Assembly (NCBI RefSeq): GCF_012911565.1
Contig: NZ_JAAMPU010000105.1
Span: 124,001 to 188,000, forward strand
Reading direction: 5' to 3'
Source: Flavobacterium silvaticum
GTDB lineage: Bacteria > Bacteroidota > Bacteroidia > Flavobacteriales > Flavobacteriaceae
DNA length: 64,000 nucleotides
Part shown: positions 17,437-26,134 of the stretch, piece by piece
Numbering within the stretch: position 1 is the first letter of the stretch
Layout of the letters: every line of letters starts with the position of its first letter
The notes under the pieces: model-generated
Seen by the model: the letters and a program-made list of their open reading frames with translations, nothing else
Database searches by the model: none
Told to the model about the DNA's origin: nothing
Program-made: the position numbers and the translations under genes

Positions 17437-18597
17437 TTAGCGCTTCCGTTTCGAAAGCATTTTATAAGTCTCTTCCAAATATACGTAAAAATCATTGGCG
17501 TGCAACTCGCCCGGATCACTGACATTTCCGTTATGGCCAAGGCGAACGATGATCAGATCGTCTTTTGGGATTACGATGACGTATTGACCCAAATGACCGC
17601 GCATATAATAACCCTGATGGCCGTCGTGATCAAAAATCCACCAGCCATAACCATATTGGGGCGATTCCGGAAAACGCGGCGTGATACATTTTTTGACGAA
17701 AGCACTATCGAGTAGTTGTTGTCCGTTCCAGTTGCCGTGATGTTCGTAGAGTTTTCCGAACCGGGCAAAATCACGTGCATTCGAAGCGATGCAGCAATAG
17801 GCTTTTACAAGTCCGTTTTCATGGTCGGTTTGCCATAATGCGTCATTTTCGGCCCCGAGCGGTTTCCAGAATTTATCTGAAACATAGGTCGCCAAATCTG
17901 TCCCGACGGCTTTCTCGATGCACATGGCCAGTAGTTCGGTATTCCCGCTTGAGTATTGGTAGGATGTTCCGGGATCGTGAATAACTTTGAGGCTTTTCAT
18001 GAATGTTGCCAGATCGCGGTCAAAATAGGCTTGCGTGGTTTTGGAGAACGGACTGTAATACTTCTCGTCCCAATCCAGGCCGGAAGCCATAGACGATAAA
18101 TCGCCCACGGTAAGGTTTGCTGCTTTTCCCGATGTAAATTCAGGGAAATAGGTTCCTACTTTAGCATCGAGACTCGGAATTTTACCTTCCATGATCGCTT
18201 TCCCGAGCGCCATGGTCACAATACTTTTGGCCATCGAAAACGAATTGGATTTACTGTCTTTGCCAAATCCGTCAAAATAGCTTTCGTGCCAGATGCTGTC
18301 GTTCTTGATGATGAGAAACGCGACCGAACCGATTGTCTTGTGGACACTGTCAAGTCGTTTTGTAACCTCTACCGAGTTATAATCTGTCGCTGCTTTCCAC
18401 GGCTGTTTTTGATTTCCGGCAGATATGGTTCTGTTGTCAAAGTGCTTGTAATCTTCAAGATAAGCCGTTTGATGTCCATGCATATAGGTGACCCAAACCG
18501 CCCGGACGATGTATCCGTAACCCGAAGCGTAAAGCCCGATTACTGCCAATAAAATCAACAGGATAATTCCAAGGAAAAGACGTTTGATAAATTTCAT
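17437..18597 (-). CDS. Serine hydrolase, beta-lactamase / class C PBP family
   Basis: A 386-residue protein with an N-terminal membrane anchor or uncleaved signal (about 5-27) and a class C beta-lactamase-like domain. The nucleophile motif is SMAK (S-x-x-K), followed by YQYSSGNTELL in the Tyr-motif region and a late RGHLGQYVIVIP that stands for the KTG/HxG motif. Family members are esterases, D-aminopeptidases or peptidoglycan DD-peptidases, so I do not assign a substrate. It probably faces the periplasm. Confidence 0.87.
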   Translation of the reverse strand: MKFIKRLFLGIILLILLAVIGLYASGYGYIVRAVWVTYMHGHQTAYLEDYKHFDNRTISAGNQKQPWKAATDYNSVEVTKRLDSVHKTIGSVAFLIIKNDSIWHESYFDGFGKDSKSNSFSMAKSIVTMALGKAIMEGKIPSLDAKVGTYFPEFTSGKAANLTVGDLSSMASGLDWDEKYYSPFSKTTQAYFDRDLATFMKSLKVIHDPGTSYQYSSGNTELLAMCIEKAVGTDLATYVSDKFWKPLGAENDALWQTDHENGLVKAYCCIASNARDFARFGKLYEHHGNWNGQQLLDSAFVKKCITPRFPESPQYGYGWWIFDHDGHQGYYMRGHLGQYVIVIPKDDLIIVRLGHNGNVSDPGELHANDFYVYLEETYKMLSKRKR

Positions 18598-18606
18598 GGT
18601 ATCGAT

Positions 18607-19080
18607 TTAAAACAGACTTTGTTGGGTTGGAGGTGATTCATGTTCAAGCAGCCACTTCTTGCGCCATAAACCGCCGGCATAGCCCGTCAATGATCCGTCC
18701 GAACCAATGACGCGATGACACGGAACGACAATCCATAATGGGTTTTTTCCGTTGGCGGATGCCACGGCACGGATGGCTTTTTCATCTCCTAATTTGCGCG
18801 ACAAGGCCAAATAGGAAGTTGTAGTCCCGAACGGAATTTCAACCAGGCTTTTCCATACTGATTTTTGGAAATCGGTGCCTTTTGGGTTTATTGCAAAAGT
18901 GAATTGTTGCCGTTTCCCTTCGAAATATTCCGTCAGTTCCGATACTGCTTTTGAAAGCGATTGGGGAATTTCGGTTGAGGCTTCGATGCTTTCATCCAGC
19001 ACATGGATCAGGGAAATACCGTTTTCATCGCCTTCGATACGGGCTGTTCCCAGAGGTGTTTTTATATGTGCCGATTGCAT
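18607..19080 (-). CDS. ogt: Methylated-DNA--protein-cysteine methyltransferase
   Basis: O6-alkylguanine-DNA alkyltransferase of about 157 residues. It transfers an alkyl group from guanine to its own cysteine, in a suicidal repair step. The active-site motif PCHRVIGSDGSLTGYAGG is intact, and the helix-turn-helix region FQKSVWKSLVEIPFGTTTSY is normal. I place the start at 19080 (MQSAHIKTPLG), because the ORF extension to 19107 adds nine residues not usual for the family. It is the short Ogt form without an Ada domain. Confidence 0.93.
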   Translation of the reverse strand: MQSAHIKTPLGTARIEGDENGISLIHVLDESIEASTEIPQSLSKAVSELTEYFEGKRQQFTFAINPKGTDFQKSVWKSLVEIPFGTTTSYLALSRKLGDEKAIRAVASANGKNPLWIVVPCHRVIGSDGSLTGYAGGLWRKKWLLEHESPPTQQSLF

Positions 19081-19145
19081 TTTATAAATATAGGAATAAA
19101 AGCGCAAACGGTTTCGGGGACAGGATTCAAGACAACAGAAAAAAA

Positions 19146-19523
19146 CTATTTTATACTGTAGATGTACGCTTCCAGTGCCTGCAATTCTTCATCTGTCATT
19201 CTCTTGGTCACGGTGAAATTCACTTTCATCGCCGCATATTGAGCCGGATCTACAATTGGTTCCGATTCTTCTTTAAGAAACTTAACAATGGCTCCATCGC
19301 GATTTTTGTAAACCGATGCTATTTCTTTCAACGACGGCCCGATGATTTTTTGTTCCGGCTGATGGCATGCCGTACAATTCCCTTTGCCTTCGAAGATTTT
19401 CTGGCCGTGTTGGACAGGTGTGAGTTTGTCATCTTCATAAGAAAAGTCCTGTTCCGGTGCCGATTCCTTGGATTTGCAGCCCAATAGCAGTAATAGGAAA
19501 AAAAGTGATAGCGTCCGATTCAT
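19146..19523 (-). CDS. Class I c-type cytochrome, lipoprotein
   Basis: A 125-residue lipoprotein: signal FFLLLLLGC with the lipidated Cys, then a single-haem cytochrome c domain with CTACH binding haem covalently. A Met around VTKRMTDEELQALEAYI or in AAMKVNF probably gives the sixth ligand. It starts 3 nt after the hemB stop, so a haem-using protein is at the end of the haem biosynthesis run. Its redox partner is unknown. Confidence 0.9.
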   Translation of the reverse strand: MNRTLSLFFLLLLLGCKSKESAPEQDFSYEDDKLTPVQHGQKIFEGKGNCTACHQPEQKIIGPSLKEIASVYKNRDGAIVKFLKEESEPIVDPAQYAAMKVNFTVTKRMTDEELQALEAYIYSIK

Positions 19524-19526
19524 TTT

Positions 19527-20519
19527 TTATTTGTTTAGCAACAAAGCCGCTTCTTTGGCAAAATATGTCGAAATCAAATCGGCACCGGCGCGTTTGATAC
19601 ACGTCAGTTGTTCGATCATCACCTTATCATGGTCGATCCATCCTTTTTCCGCAGCCGCTTTCACCATGGCATATTCACCGGAAACGTTGAAAACAGCAAC
19701 CGGTACATGAACCGCGTTCTTGACTTCGCGTACAATATCCAGATATGACAATCCGGGTTTCACCATAACGATATCGGCTCCTTCTTCCACATCATGCAAC
19801 GCTTCCCGGATTGCTTCGGTGCGATTGCAATAATCCATTTGGTACGTTTTTTTGTCTTTGGGAATTTCCTCGGCATCGACCGGAGCTGAATCAAGCGCAT
19901 CGCGAAAGGGCCCATAATGGCCCGATGCGTATTTGGCCGCATAACTCATGATACCGACATCGTGGAAATTGTTTTCTTCAAGCGCTTTGCGGATGGCATA
20001 CACACGACCGTCCATCATGTCGCTCGGCGCAATGAAATCGGCACCGGCCTCGGCATGCGAAAGTGCCATTTTGACAAGCGCATCCACAGTAGGATCATTT
20101 ACGACTTTCCCTTTTTCGATGATGCCGTCGTGACCGTAAATGGAATACGGATCGAGGGCGACATCTGGCATTACGATCATTTCGGGAACCGCTCCTTTGA
20201 TGGCCCGGATCGCTTCCTGCATCAGCCCGTCTTTGTTCCAGGCTTCGCGTCCGGTGTTGTCCTTGAGCTTATCATCGACCTTGACATAAATGTTGACGGC
20301 CTTGACCCCGATTTTCCACAATTCCTGGACTTCTCGAACGGTCAAATCAAGCGAACGACGGTAAATCCCGGGCATTGATGGAATGGCTTCCTGGGTGTTG
20401 GTTCCTTCTGTGATAAACATCGGGAACATAAAATCATTCGGTGTCAAAATGGTTTCACGCACAAGTGAACGGATGGATTCGTTGGTGCGTAAACGGCGGT
20501 TTCTGTAATAGGGAAACAT
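19527..20519 (-). CDS. hemB: Delta-aminolevulinic acid dehydratase (porphobilinogen synthase)
   Basis: HemB (330 aa) joins two 5-aminolevulinate molecules into porphobilinogen. The Schiff-base lysine region YAAKYASGHYGPFRDAL and the second lysine in DIVMVKPG are intact. The metal-site segment reads PDVALDPYSIYGHDG, the Asp type seen in magnesium-using enzymes rather than the Cys type of zinc enzymes. It follows a DUF4421 gene on the same strand and precedes the cytochrome c by 3 nt. Confidence 0.97.
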   Translation of the reverse strand: MFPYYRNRRLRTNESIRSLVRETILTPNDFMFPMFITEGTNTQEAIPSMPGIYRRSLDLTVREVQELWKIGVKAVNIYVKVDDKLKDNTGREAWNKDGLMQEAIRAIKGAVPEMIVMPDVALDPYSIYGHDGIIEKGKVVNDPTVDALVKMALSHAEAGADFIAPSDMMDGRVYAIRKALEENNFHDVGIMSYAAKYASGHYGPFRDALDSAPVDAEEIPKDKKTYQMDYCNRTEAIREALHDVEEGADIVMVKPGLSYLDIVREVKNAVHVPVAVFNVSGEYAMVKAAAEKGWIDHDKVMIEQLTCIKRAGADLISTYFAKEAALLLNK

Positions 20520-20543
20520 GGGATTATTTTTTATTCTTAATTA

Positions 20544-21527
20544 TTATTTTTTATTCTTACCGGGGTCTTCTTTTTTTTGAAGCAGTTCCTTTGCCTTTTG
20601 CATGCGGCTTTTGAGAAATTCAGGTGCATCGAAACGATATCCGCCGAACAAGGTGAAATATCCCAAAGCATCGCCAACATCTACGCCTTCGCCCGAATTA
20701 TGGCTTGATACCTGGACGCGTGCATTCAACCCGCCAAACCAGGAATCTGAATTGTAACCCAATCCCAGCAGCAGTTGCCCCTGAACCAGCAGCGCGGTCG
20801 TGCTTGTTCCTTCATCATGGGAAAAGGTCAATCCGGCACCGGTTGCTATGCCGCCCATGACCTGTACGTGTCTGGCGATGACCCAATTGTAATAATAGGC
20901 GGGGAAAAAGGCGATATCTACAAAATAGAATTTCCCGTCTATGTCCGCGTCCCCGTTTCCGTCGAGCTCGGTGTAATAATAGGAAATACCTGGCGCGAAA
21001 GTCCCGGCGCTTTTGATCTGGCGCTCGTTCTGCATGGCCATGGCCTTGAACGAGTAATTTGGGTTGAACCGGTACGAAGTACTTCCGCCTATTTTGAGCG
21101 TCTTCATTCCGCCTACGTACGTACTGGCATGCGTGTCCATAACTTCAAGCGTCATTCCTTTCTGATAGTAAAATTCGAAATGCTGCATGAGTCTTTTGGG
21201 AAACAGTTTCAGTTCGAACGAATACATTTTGGATGGATCCTTGACGGCTTTATTTTCTTCGAGAAAGTTAGGCGCATAACCAAAACTAAAGGCTATCACA
21301 TCATAACTTGCTCCTAAATTCAGTGTCGTTCGCGAATTCGGGCGCATTTCAAGCTGAATGTCTTCGTCGCGATAATCGAGCGTGAATGTGTTCTCTTTTC
21401 TAAGCAGGAATAATTCAAGCGATACCTTTTGGTCGTAGGTCTCAAAATACTTTACAGTCGTCGAATCTTCCTGAGCGTTCACAAAGCCCGGCAGAATCGA
21501 AAGCAAATATGCATATTTCCTGGCCAT
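20544..21527 (-). CDS. DUF4421 outer-membrane barrel-like protein
   Basis: A 327-residue exported protein (signal peptide MARKYAYLLSILPGFVNAQ) with alternating amphipathic strands rich in aromatic residues, as in outer-membrane beta-barrels. The pattern fits DUF4421, a Bacteroidota family of unknown function. The C-terminus is Lys-rich (AKELLQKKEDPGKNKK), unlike a canonical aromatic end. It lies between hemF and hemB; any haem link is only positional. Confidence 0.78.
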   Translation of the reverse strand: MARKYAYLLSILPGFVNAQEDSTTVKYFETYDQKVSLELFLLRKENTFTLDYRDEDIQLEMRPNSRTTLNLGASYDVIAFSFGYAPNFLEENKAVKDPSKMYSFELKLFPKRLMQHFEFYYQKGMTLEVMDTHASTYVGGMKTLKIGGSTSYRFNPNYSFKAMAMQNERQIKSAGTFAPGISYYYTELDGNGDADIDGKFYFVDIAFFPAYYYNWVIARHVQVMGGIATGAGLTFSHDEGTSTTALLVQGQLLLGLGYNSDSWFGGLNARVQVSSHNSGEGVDVGDALGYFTLFGGYRFDAPEFLKSRMQKAKELLQKKEDPGKNKK

Positions 21528-21539
21528 TTTCCTGATTAT

Positions 21540-22445
21540 CTAAACCCAGTCCTGAGGATTGGCAAGCACTTGTATCAATTTTTCTTCTTCGCTTCCGGAC
21601 TCCGGATGATGGTCATAAACCCATTGCACATGAGGCGGCAAGCTCATCAGGATACTTTCGATGCGCCCGTTTGTCTTTAGTCCGAACAACGTGCCTTTGT
21701 CGTGGACGAGGTTGAATTCCACGTAACGTCCGCGCCTGATTTCCTGCCAGTTGCGATTCGGTTCAAGATACGGCAAATCTTTTCTTCTTTCGACAATCGG
21801 TACATACGCATCTAAAAAACTGTTGCCGACTGCCGTTACAAAATCAAACCATTGCTGCATGGTCTTTCCATTTTCGGCTTTGCAATAATCGAAAAACAAT
21901 CCGCCTATACCGCGTGCTTCGTTGCGGTGCGTATTCCAGAAATAGCCGTCACATTGTTTTTTAAACTTGCGATAGAACTCCGGATCGTGCTGGTCACAAA
22001 CCGTTTTGCATATCCGGTGAAAGTGCGTGGCATCTTCCTCAAACAGATAATACGGTGTCAAATCCTGTCCGCCGCCGAACCATTGATCTATGATTGTTCC
22101 ATTGGAATCATACATCTCGAAATACCGCCAGTTCGCATGGACGGTCGGAACCATCGGATTTTTCGGATGGATGACCAGACTGATGCCGCACGCAAAAAAA
22201 TCGGCTTCTTCAACCTTGAATAACTGTTGCATCGATTCCGGAAGCTTTCCGTGGACGCCGGAAATATTGACGCCTGCTTTTTCAAACACAGCTCCGTTTT
22301 CCAGCACACGTGTTCTTCCGCCTCCGCCTTCAGGTCGTTCCCAAATGTCTTGTCGGAATTTTACAGCACCATCGGTTTCCTCAAGTTTTGAAGTGATTTT
22401 ATCCTGCAGATTCTGTATGTAAGCGAAAAATTTATCTTTCATCAT
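21540..22445 (-). CDS. hemF: Oxygen-dependent coproporphyrinogen III oxidase
   Basis: HemF (301 aa) decarboxylates coproporphyrinogen III to protoporphyrinogen IX with O2. Family signatures are GGGGRTRVLENGAVFEKAGVN, NPMVPTVHANWRYFE, FGGGQDLTPYYLF and FFDYCKAENGKT. The length is normal. It overlaps the GNAT gene by 14 nt. With HemF rather than HemN here, haem synthesis in this cluster needs oxygen. Confidence 0.97.
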   Translation of the reverse strand: MMKDKFFAYIQNLQDKITSKLEETDGAVKFRQDIWERPEGGGGRTRVLENGAVFEKAGVNISGVHGKLPESMQQLFKVEEADFFACGISLVIHPKNPMVPTVHANWRYFEMYDSNGTIIDQWFGGGQDLTPYYLFEEDATHFHRICKTVCDQHDPEFYRKFKKQCDGYFWNTHRNEARGIGGLFFDYCKAENGKTMQQWFDFVTAVGNSFLDAYVPIVERRKDLPYLEPNRNWQEIRRGRYVEFNLVHDKGTLFGLKTNGRIESILMSLPPHVQWVYDHHPESGSEEEKLIQVLANPQDWV

Positions 22446-22983
22446 AGTTCGATTTGAGCAGGCCGAAGTAGAAAATATCTTCTAAATTACCGTCGCCGTT
22501 TTTGAATTCCTGACGCAACATGCCTTCGTTTTTAAAGCCGTGTTTGGTTGCGATGCGTTGACTGGCAGCGTTTTCAGGTGATGTACATATAGTTACTTTA
22601 TTCATCGACAGTTCACCAAAACAGAATTCGAGCAAATTGGAAACAGCTTTGGTAATGATTCCTTTTCCTTCGAATTCCCTATCTACGAAATAAGCAATTT
22701 CACATTTTCCGATATTCCTGACGACGTTTTTAATCAGCACATAACCTATCAGCATTTGACTTTTCGTGTCACGCAGATAGAAATAGTATCCGTCACCTGA
22801 TTCTTCCTTATGCACATTTTCGTATAAAAACGCAATCGTGTCTTCAAGCGTTTTGGAACGTTCCAACGTTCCGGGAAATGTCTTTTGGATATGTTTCCTG
22901 TTGCGTTGGATCAGGTCAAAGAATTCTTCGGGCTCAATTTGATGCAGCCTGTCGGTTTGCCAATGCTCATGGACTTCTTTCAT
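22432..22983 (-). CDS. GNAT N-acetyltransferase, RimJ/RimL type
   Basis: A 183-residue acetyltransferase. It has an acetyl-CoA loop around AYFVDREFEGKGIITKAVSN and the later CTSPENAASQRIATKHGFKNEGMLR typical of RimJ/RimL proteins that acetylate ribosomal-protein N-termini or small molecules. It overlaps the upstream hypothetical gene by 4 nt and hemF by 14 nt, so it is translated as part of the haem operon. The substrate is unknown. Confidence 0.88.
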   Translation of the reverse strand: MKEVHEHWQTDRLHQIEPEEFFDLIQRNRKHIQKTFPGTLERSKTLEDTIAFLYENVHKEESGDGYYFYLRDTKSQMLIGYVLIKNVVRNIGKCEIAYFVDREFEGKGIITKAVSNLLEFCFGELSMNKVTICTSPENAASQRIATKHGFKNEGMLRQEFKNGDGNLEDIFYFGLLKSNYDER

Positions 22984-23321
22984 GGTTTCAGCGCCGCTAT
23001 TTTGTTCATGATGCCGAAGGAAAAAGTACCGCTTTCCTGTTGGATGAAAGTATAAATGGCAAGCGCCTTTTGTTTGTGTGCCGATGCAAGCCAGTCAGCA
23101 AACGATTCGAAATTGGTCCAGTCGAATTGCTGGTTTTGCAATACTTCTATGAGTTCCGATGCAGAAAGTCGTTCCAGTTTTTCTACTGATAACTCAATTC
23201 CTGAAAGTTCCGCATCAATCAACTCAGATTTCTCAGGCACAAAACCAAGCCCGATCAACCGCAACAGGATGTTGTTGATGCGTTCGTTTTGTTCGTCTCG
23301 ACGGCCGGCTGTTAGAGGCAT
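22980..23321 (-). CDS. Small hypothetical protein in the haem cluster
   Basis: A 113-residue soluble protein, mostly helical (LSGIELSVEKLERLSASELIEVLQNQ), with no recognised domain. The frame is open to 23366, but the extra 15 residues are basic and run into repeat copy E, so I place the start at 23321 (MPLTAGRRDEQ). It overlaps the GNAT gene by 4 nt and lies downstream of hemE. A haem role is inference from position only. Confidence 0.68.
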   Translation of the reverse strand: MPLTAGRRDEQNERINNILLRLIGLGFVPEKSELIDAELSGIELSVEKLERLSASELIEVLQNQQFDWTNFESFADWLASAHKQKALAIYTFIQQESGTFSFGIMNKIAALKP

Positions 23322-23352
23322 TGAATGTTTCTTTTTACATGTACGCGTTAGT

Positions 23353-23427
23353 GATGGCAACGGCATCCTTTTGCAGCGTTCTTAAGCGCAAAAGATACAG
23401 TGGACAGCGCGGGCCTTCAGGCAACGC
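23353..23427 (+). repeat. Dispersed structured repeat, short copy E
   Basis: Block 1 (GATGGCAACGGCATCC, 23353-23368) is followed by a short hairpin with arms CTTTTGC (23368-23374) and GCAAAAG (23388-23394), then a block-3-like AGATACAGTGGACAGCGCGGG. It lacks the 17-nt core. It lies in the hemE 3' gap, with block 3 toward the hemE stop at 23456. Confidence 0.65.
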
Positions 23428-23455
23428 CCAATTATTAATTATTAATTGTTACTTA

Positions 23456-24478
23456 TTAATTCCATTCCTTCACCGCATCAATAAACGCCTTCGCATGATC
23501 TACCGGAATATTCGGCAAAATGCCATGCCCGAGGTTCACGATGTAATTGTCTTTCCCGAATTCATCGATCATTTGGTGCACCATTTTCTTGATGGTCGGA
23601 ATGGGCGACAACAAGCGCGACGGATCGAAATTGCCCTGAAGCGTGATTTTTCCACCTGACAGATAACGGGCATTTCTCGCCGAACACGTCCAATCCACAC
23701 CAAGAGCCGACGCTTTCGATTTGCCCATTTCATTAAGTGCGAACCAGCAGCCTTTTCCAAACACAATCACTTTGGTCATAGGTGACAACGCCTCTACGAT
23801 CTGGTTGATGTATTGCCATGAAAACTCCTGGTAATCGACCGGTGACAACATGCCGCCCCAGGAATCGAAAATCTGGACGGCGTTTACTCCGGCGGCGACT
23901 TTTCCTTTGAGGTATTCGATGGTCGTATCGGTGATTTTTTGCAATAAGGCATGAGCGGCTTCGGGTTGAGAAAAGCAGAAACCTTTGGCGGTGTCGAAAC
24001 TTTTGGAGCCTTTGCCTTCGACGCAATAACAGAAAATCGTCCACGGAGAACCGGCGAATCCAATCAACGGAACCTCATCGTTGAGCATTTGTTTGGTCAG
24101 CTTTATCGCATCGTACACATAACCCAAGGTTTCATTGACATCTGGCACAAACACTTTCTCCACATCTTGCGCGGAACGAATCGGATTCGGCAACCACGGA
24201 CCTTGGTTTTCCTTCATTTCCACCGTGATTCCCATTGCTTGGGGCACGACGAGAATATCGGAGAACAAAATCGCGGCATCCGGCTGGACGATACGAATAG
24301 GTTGCACCGTTATCTCTGCGGCCAGTTCCGGAGTCCTGCAGCGGGTAAAGAAGTCGTATTTGTCACGAATGGCGCGGAATTCCGGCAAGTATCTTCCGGC
24401 TTGGCGCATCATCCAGACTGGCGGACGTGAAACGGGTTCGTTGTTGAGGGCGCGGAGGAAAAGGTCGTTTTTGATCAT
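23456..24478 (-). CDS. hemE: Uroporphyrinogen decarboxylase
   Basis: HemE (340 aa) removes four carboxyl groups from uroporphyrinogen III to give coproporphyrinogen III. Signatures are [18 protein letters not shown], the [12 protein letters not shown] loop with the catalytic Asp, and [13 protein letters not shown] use the ATG at 24478 ([11 protein letters not shown]), the common flavobacterial start. A gap of 46 nt separates it from hemD. Repeat copy E lies beyond its 3' end. Confidence 0.97.
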   Translation of the reverse strand: MIKNDLFLRALNNEPVSRPPVWMMRQAGRYLPEFRAIRDKYDFFTRCRTPELAAEITVQPIRIVQPDAAILFSDILVVPQAMGITVEMKENQGPWLPNPIRSAQDVEKVFVPDVNETLGYVYDAIKLTKQMLNDEVPLIGFAGSPWTIFCYCVEGKGSKSFDTAKGFCFSQPEAAHALLQKITDTTIEYLKGKVAAGVNAVQIFDSWGGMLSPVDYQEFSWQYINQIVEALSPMTKVIVFGKGCWFALNEMGKSKASALGVDWTCSARNARYLSGGKITLQGNFDPSRLLSPIPTIKKMVHQMIDEFGKDNYIVNLGHGILPNIPVDHAKAFIDAVKEWN

Positions 24479-24524
24479 TGCTTTTGTTTTGGACACGAAG
24501 GCACAAAGGCGCTAAGTCTCGAAG

Positions 24525-25220
24525 TTATATTTTTTGGTTGAAATGATTTATAGCTTTGGCAATTGTGCTTTCTATGGTTTGCTGATTGGCAATAATAATG
24601 TTCGTAATCGCAGAAGGATTCGAACCTAAAGTTTTCACCAGATAATCGGCTGTTGTTTGTCCGATACAGAAGTAAGCATCGGCAGACAATTCATTATCCA
24701 TTGAAAAACTTTTGACGGCACTTGGGCTGAAAAACAAAATCCCGTCAATTTTAGATTGAATTTTTACTGGTGTCAGCTCTGTTTCATAGACTTCGATCTC
24801 GTTCATTTCGATGTCGGCCGATTGAAGTGCTTCCGGCAGTTCGTTGCGGCGGATATTTCCGGAAAAGAACGTGAACGATTCAGAAGCGTAATTCCTGACG
24901 ATGATTTCAGCCAGTTCCGATGCATTCCCGGCAGATTCAATCACTGTAAATCCAACCTCATCAAGTAAATCAGCCGTTTTTTCACCGACACAGAAAACCG
25001 GATTGCGCCTGATTTCCTGGACTTCGGGATGCTCGGAAACTGCTTTTACCGCGTTCTGGCTCGTGAAAATCAGGTTTTCGTTCACGCCTTCCAGCTGAAA
25101 CGGCAACTGGGTTGTCCGGATAAAATCGGCTTCGACTATAGAAAAACCGGCATTGAGCAAAAACTGCTTTTGGTTCGGCTTTAGTTTTTTAGTCGATAAG
25201 ATGCGGGTCGATCGACTCAT
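24525..25220 (-). CDS. hemD: Uroporphyrinogen-III synthase
   Basis: HemD (231 aa) closes hydroxymethylbilane to uroporphyrinogen III with inversion of ring D. The family is poorly conserved. The visible signs are two similar lobes, LIFTSQNAVKAVSEHP and VFCVGEKTADLLDEVGFTVIES in one, GILFFSPSAVKSF and AYFCIGQTTADYLVKTLG in the other. It overlaps hemC by 4 nt, which supports the call. It is not fused to another enzyme, as HemD sometimes is. Confidence 0.92.
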   Translation of the reverse strand: MSRSTRILSTKKLKPNQKQFLLNAGFSIVEADFIRTTQLPFQLEGVNENLIFTSQNAVKAVSEHPEVQEIRRNPVFCVGEKTADLLDEVGFTVIESAGNASELAEIIVRNYASESFTFFSGNIRRNELPEALQSADIEMNEIEVYETELTPVKIQSKIDGILFFSPSAVKSFSMDNELSADAYFCIGQTTADYLVKTLGSNPSAITNIIIANQQTIESTIAKAINHFNQKI

Positions 25221-26134
25221 TTTTTTAGCTGTGAGCGGATGAGTTTCATGAGGAAATCGCCTCCATTCTGTAAAACTTCTTTAGCACAATCGCTTCCGAA
25301 ATCTTTATATCTGTCTGAGGAAATCGTCTTTTCAAATGCAATTTTCTCACTCCCGTCAATCATCAATAATGCGCCTTCGAACCTGATTTCATTGTTGAAG
25401 ATTTGTGCCGATGCGCCAATCGGAGCCGTACATCCGCCTTCCAAGGTCCGCAGAAAGTCACGTTCTATTTTGGTGCAGATTTCAGAATCGAAATGGTTCA
25501 GTTTTCCAACGGCTGCTCTACAGAAATCGTCATTTTCCATCGCAACCACAACCATCGCGCCCTGAGCCGGAGCGGGTAACATCCAGTCTAAATCAATGTG
25601 ATTTTGAGGTATCAGATCCAAACGTTCCAAACCTGCTTTCGCGAAAATGGCACCGTTCCAATCGCTATCGGCCAACTTCTGCAAACGTGTATTTACGTTT
25701 CCCCGAAGATCGACGACATTGTGTTTCGGATACCGATGCAGCCATTGCGCCTGACGACGTAAACTTCCAGAAGCAATCGTAGCATTTTTTTGGTAAAAAT
25801 CAGCGTCACCTTTATAAACCAGAATATCTTTTTCCGACGCTCTTTCCAAAACCGCCGCCTGGACGATTCCTTTTGGCAAGGCCGTCGGAACATCTTTCAT
25901 CGAATGAACCGCGATATCGACCTGGCCCGAAATCATGGCCACATCAAGGGTTTTGGTGAAAATTCCGGTGATGCCGAATTCGTATAACGGTTTGTCGAGG
26001 ATGACGTCGCCAGTAGATTTTACGGCGACAATCTCGGTTTCAAAACCTAAGTCGTTGAGTTTTTTTTCTACGGTGTGCGCCTGCCATAAGGCGAGTTGGC
26101 TGTCGCGTGTGCCGATTCGGATGACCTTGTTCAT
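25217..26134 (-). CDS. hemC: Hydroxymethylbilane synthase (porphobilinogen deaminase)
   Basis: HemC (305 aa) polymerises four porphobilinogens using a covalent dipyrromethane cofactor. The N-terminal IRIGTRDSQLALWQA and the cofactor-binding EGGCTAPIGA (Cys) are intact. It overlaps hemA upstream and hemD downstream by 4 nt each, so hemA-hemC-hemD is one translationally coupled unit. Confidence 0.97.
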   Translation of the reverse strand: MNKVIRIGTRDSQLALWQAHTVEKKLNDLGFETEIVAVKSTGDVILDKPLYEFGITGIFTKTLDVAMISGQVDIAVHSMKDVPTALPKGIVQAAVLERASEKDILVYKGDADFYQKNATIASGSLRRQAQWLHRYPKHNVVDLRGNVNTRLQKLADSDWNGAIFAKAGLERLDLIPQNHIDLDWMLPAPAQGAMVVVAMENDDFCRAAVGKLNHFDSEICTKIERDFLRTLEGGCTAPIGASAQIFNNEIRFEGALLMIDGSEKIAFEKTISSDRYKDFGSDCAKEVLQNGGDFLMKLIRSQLKK

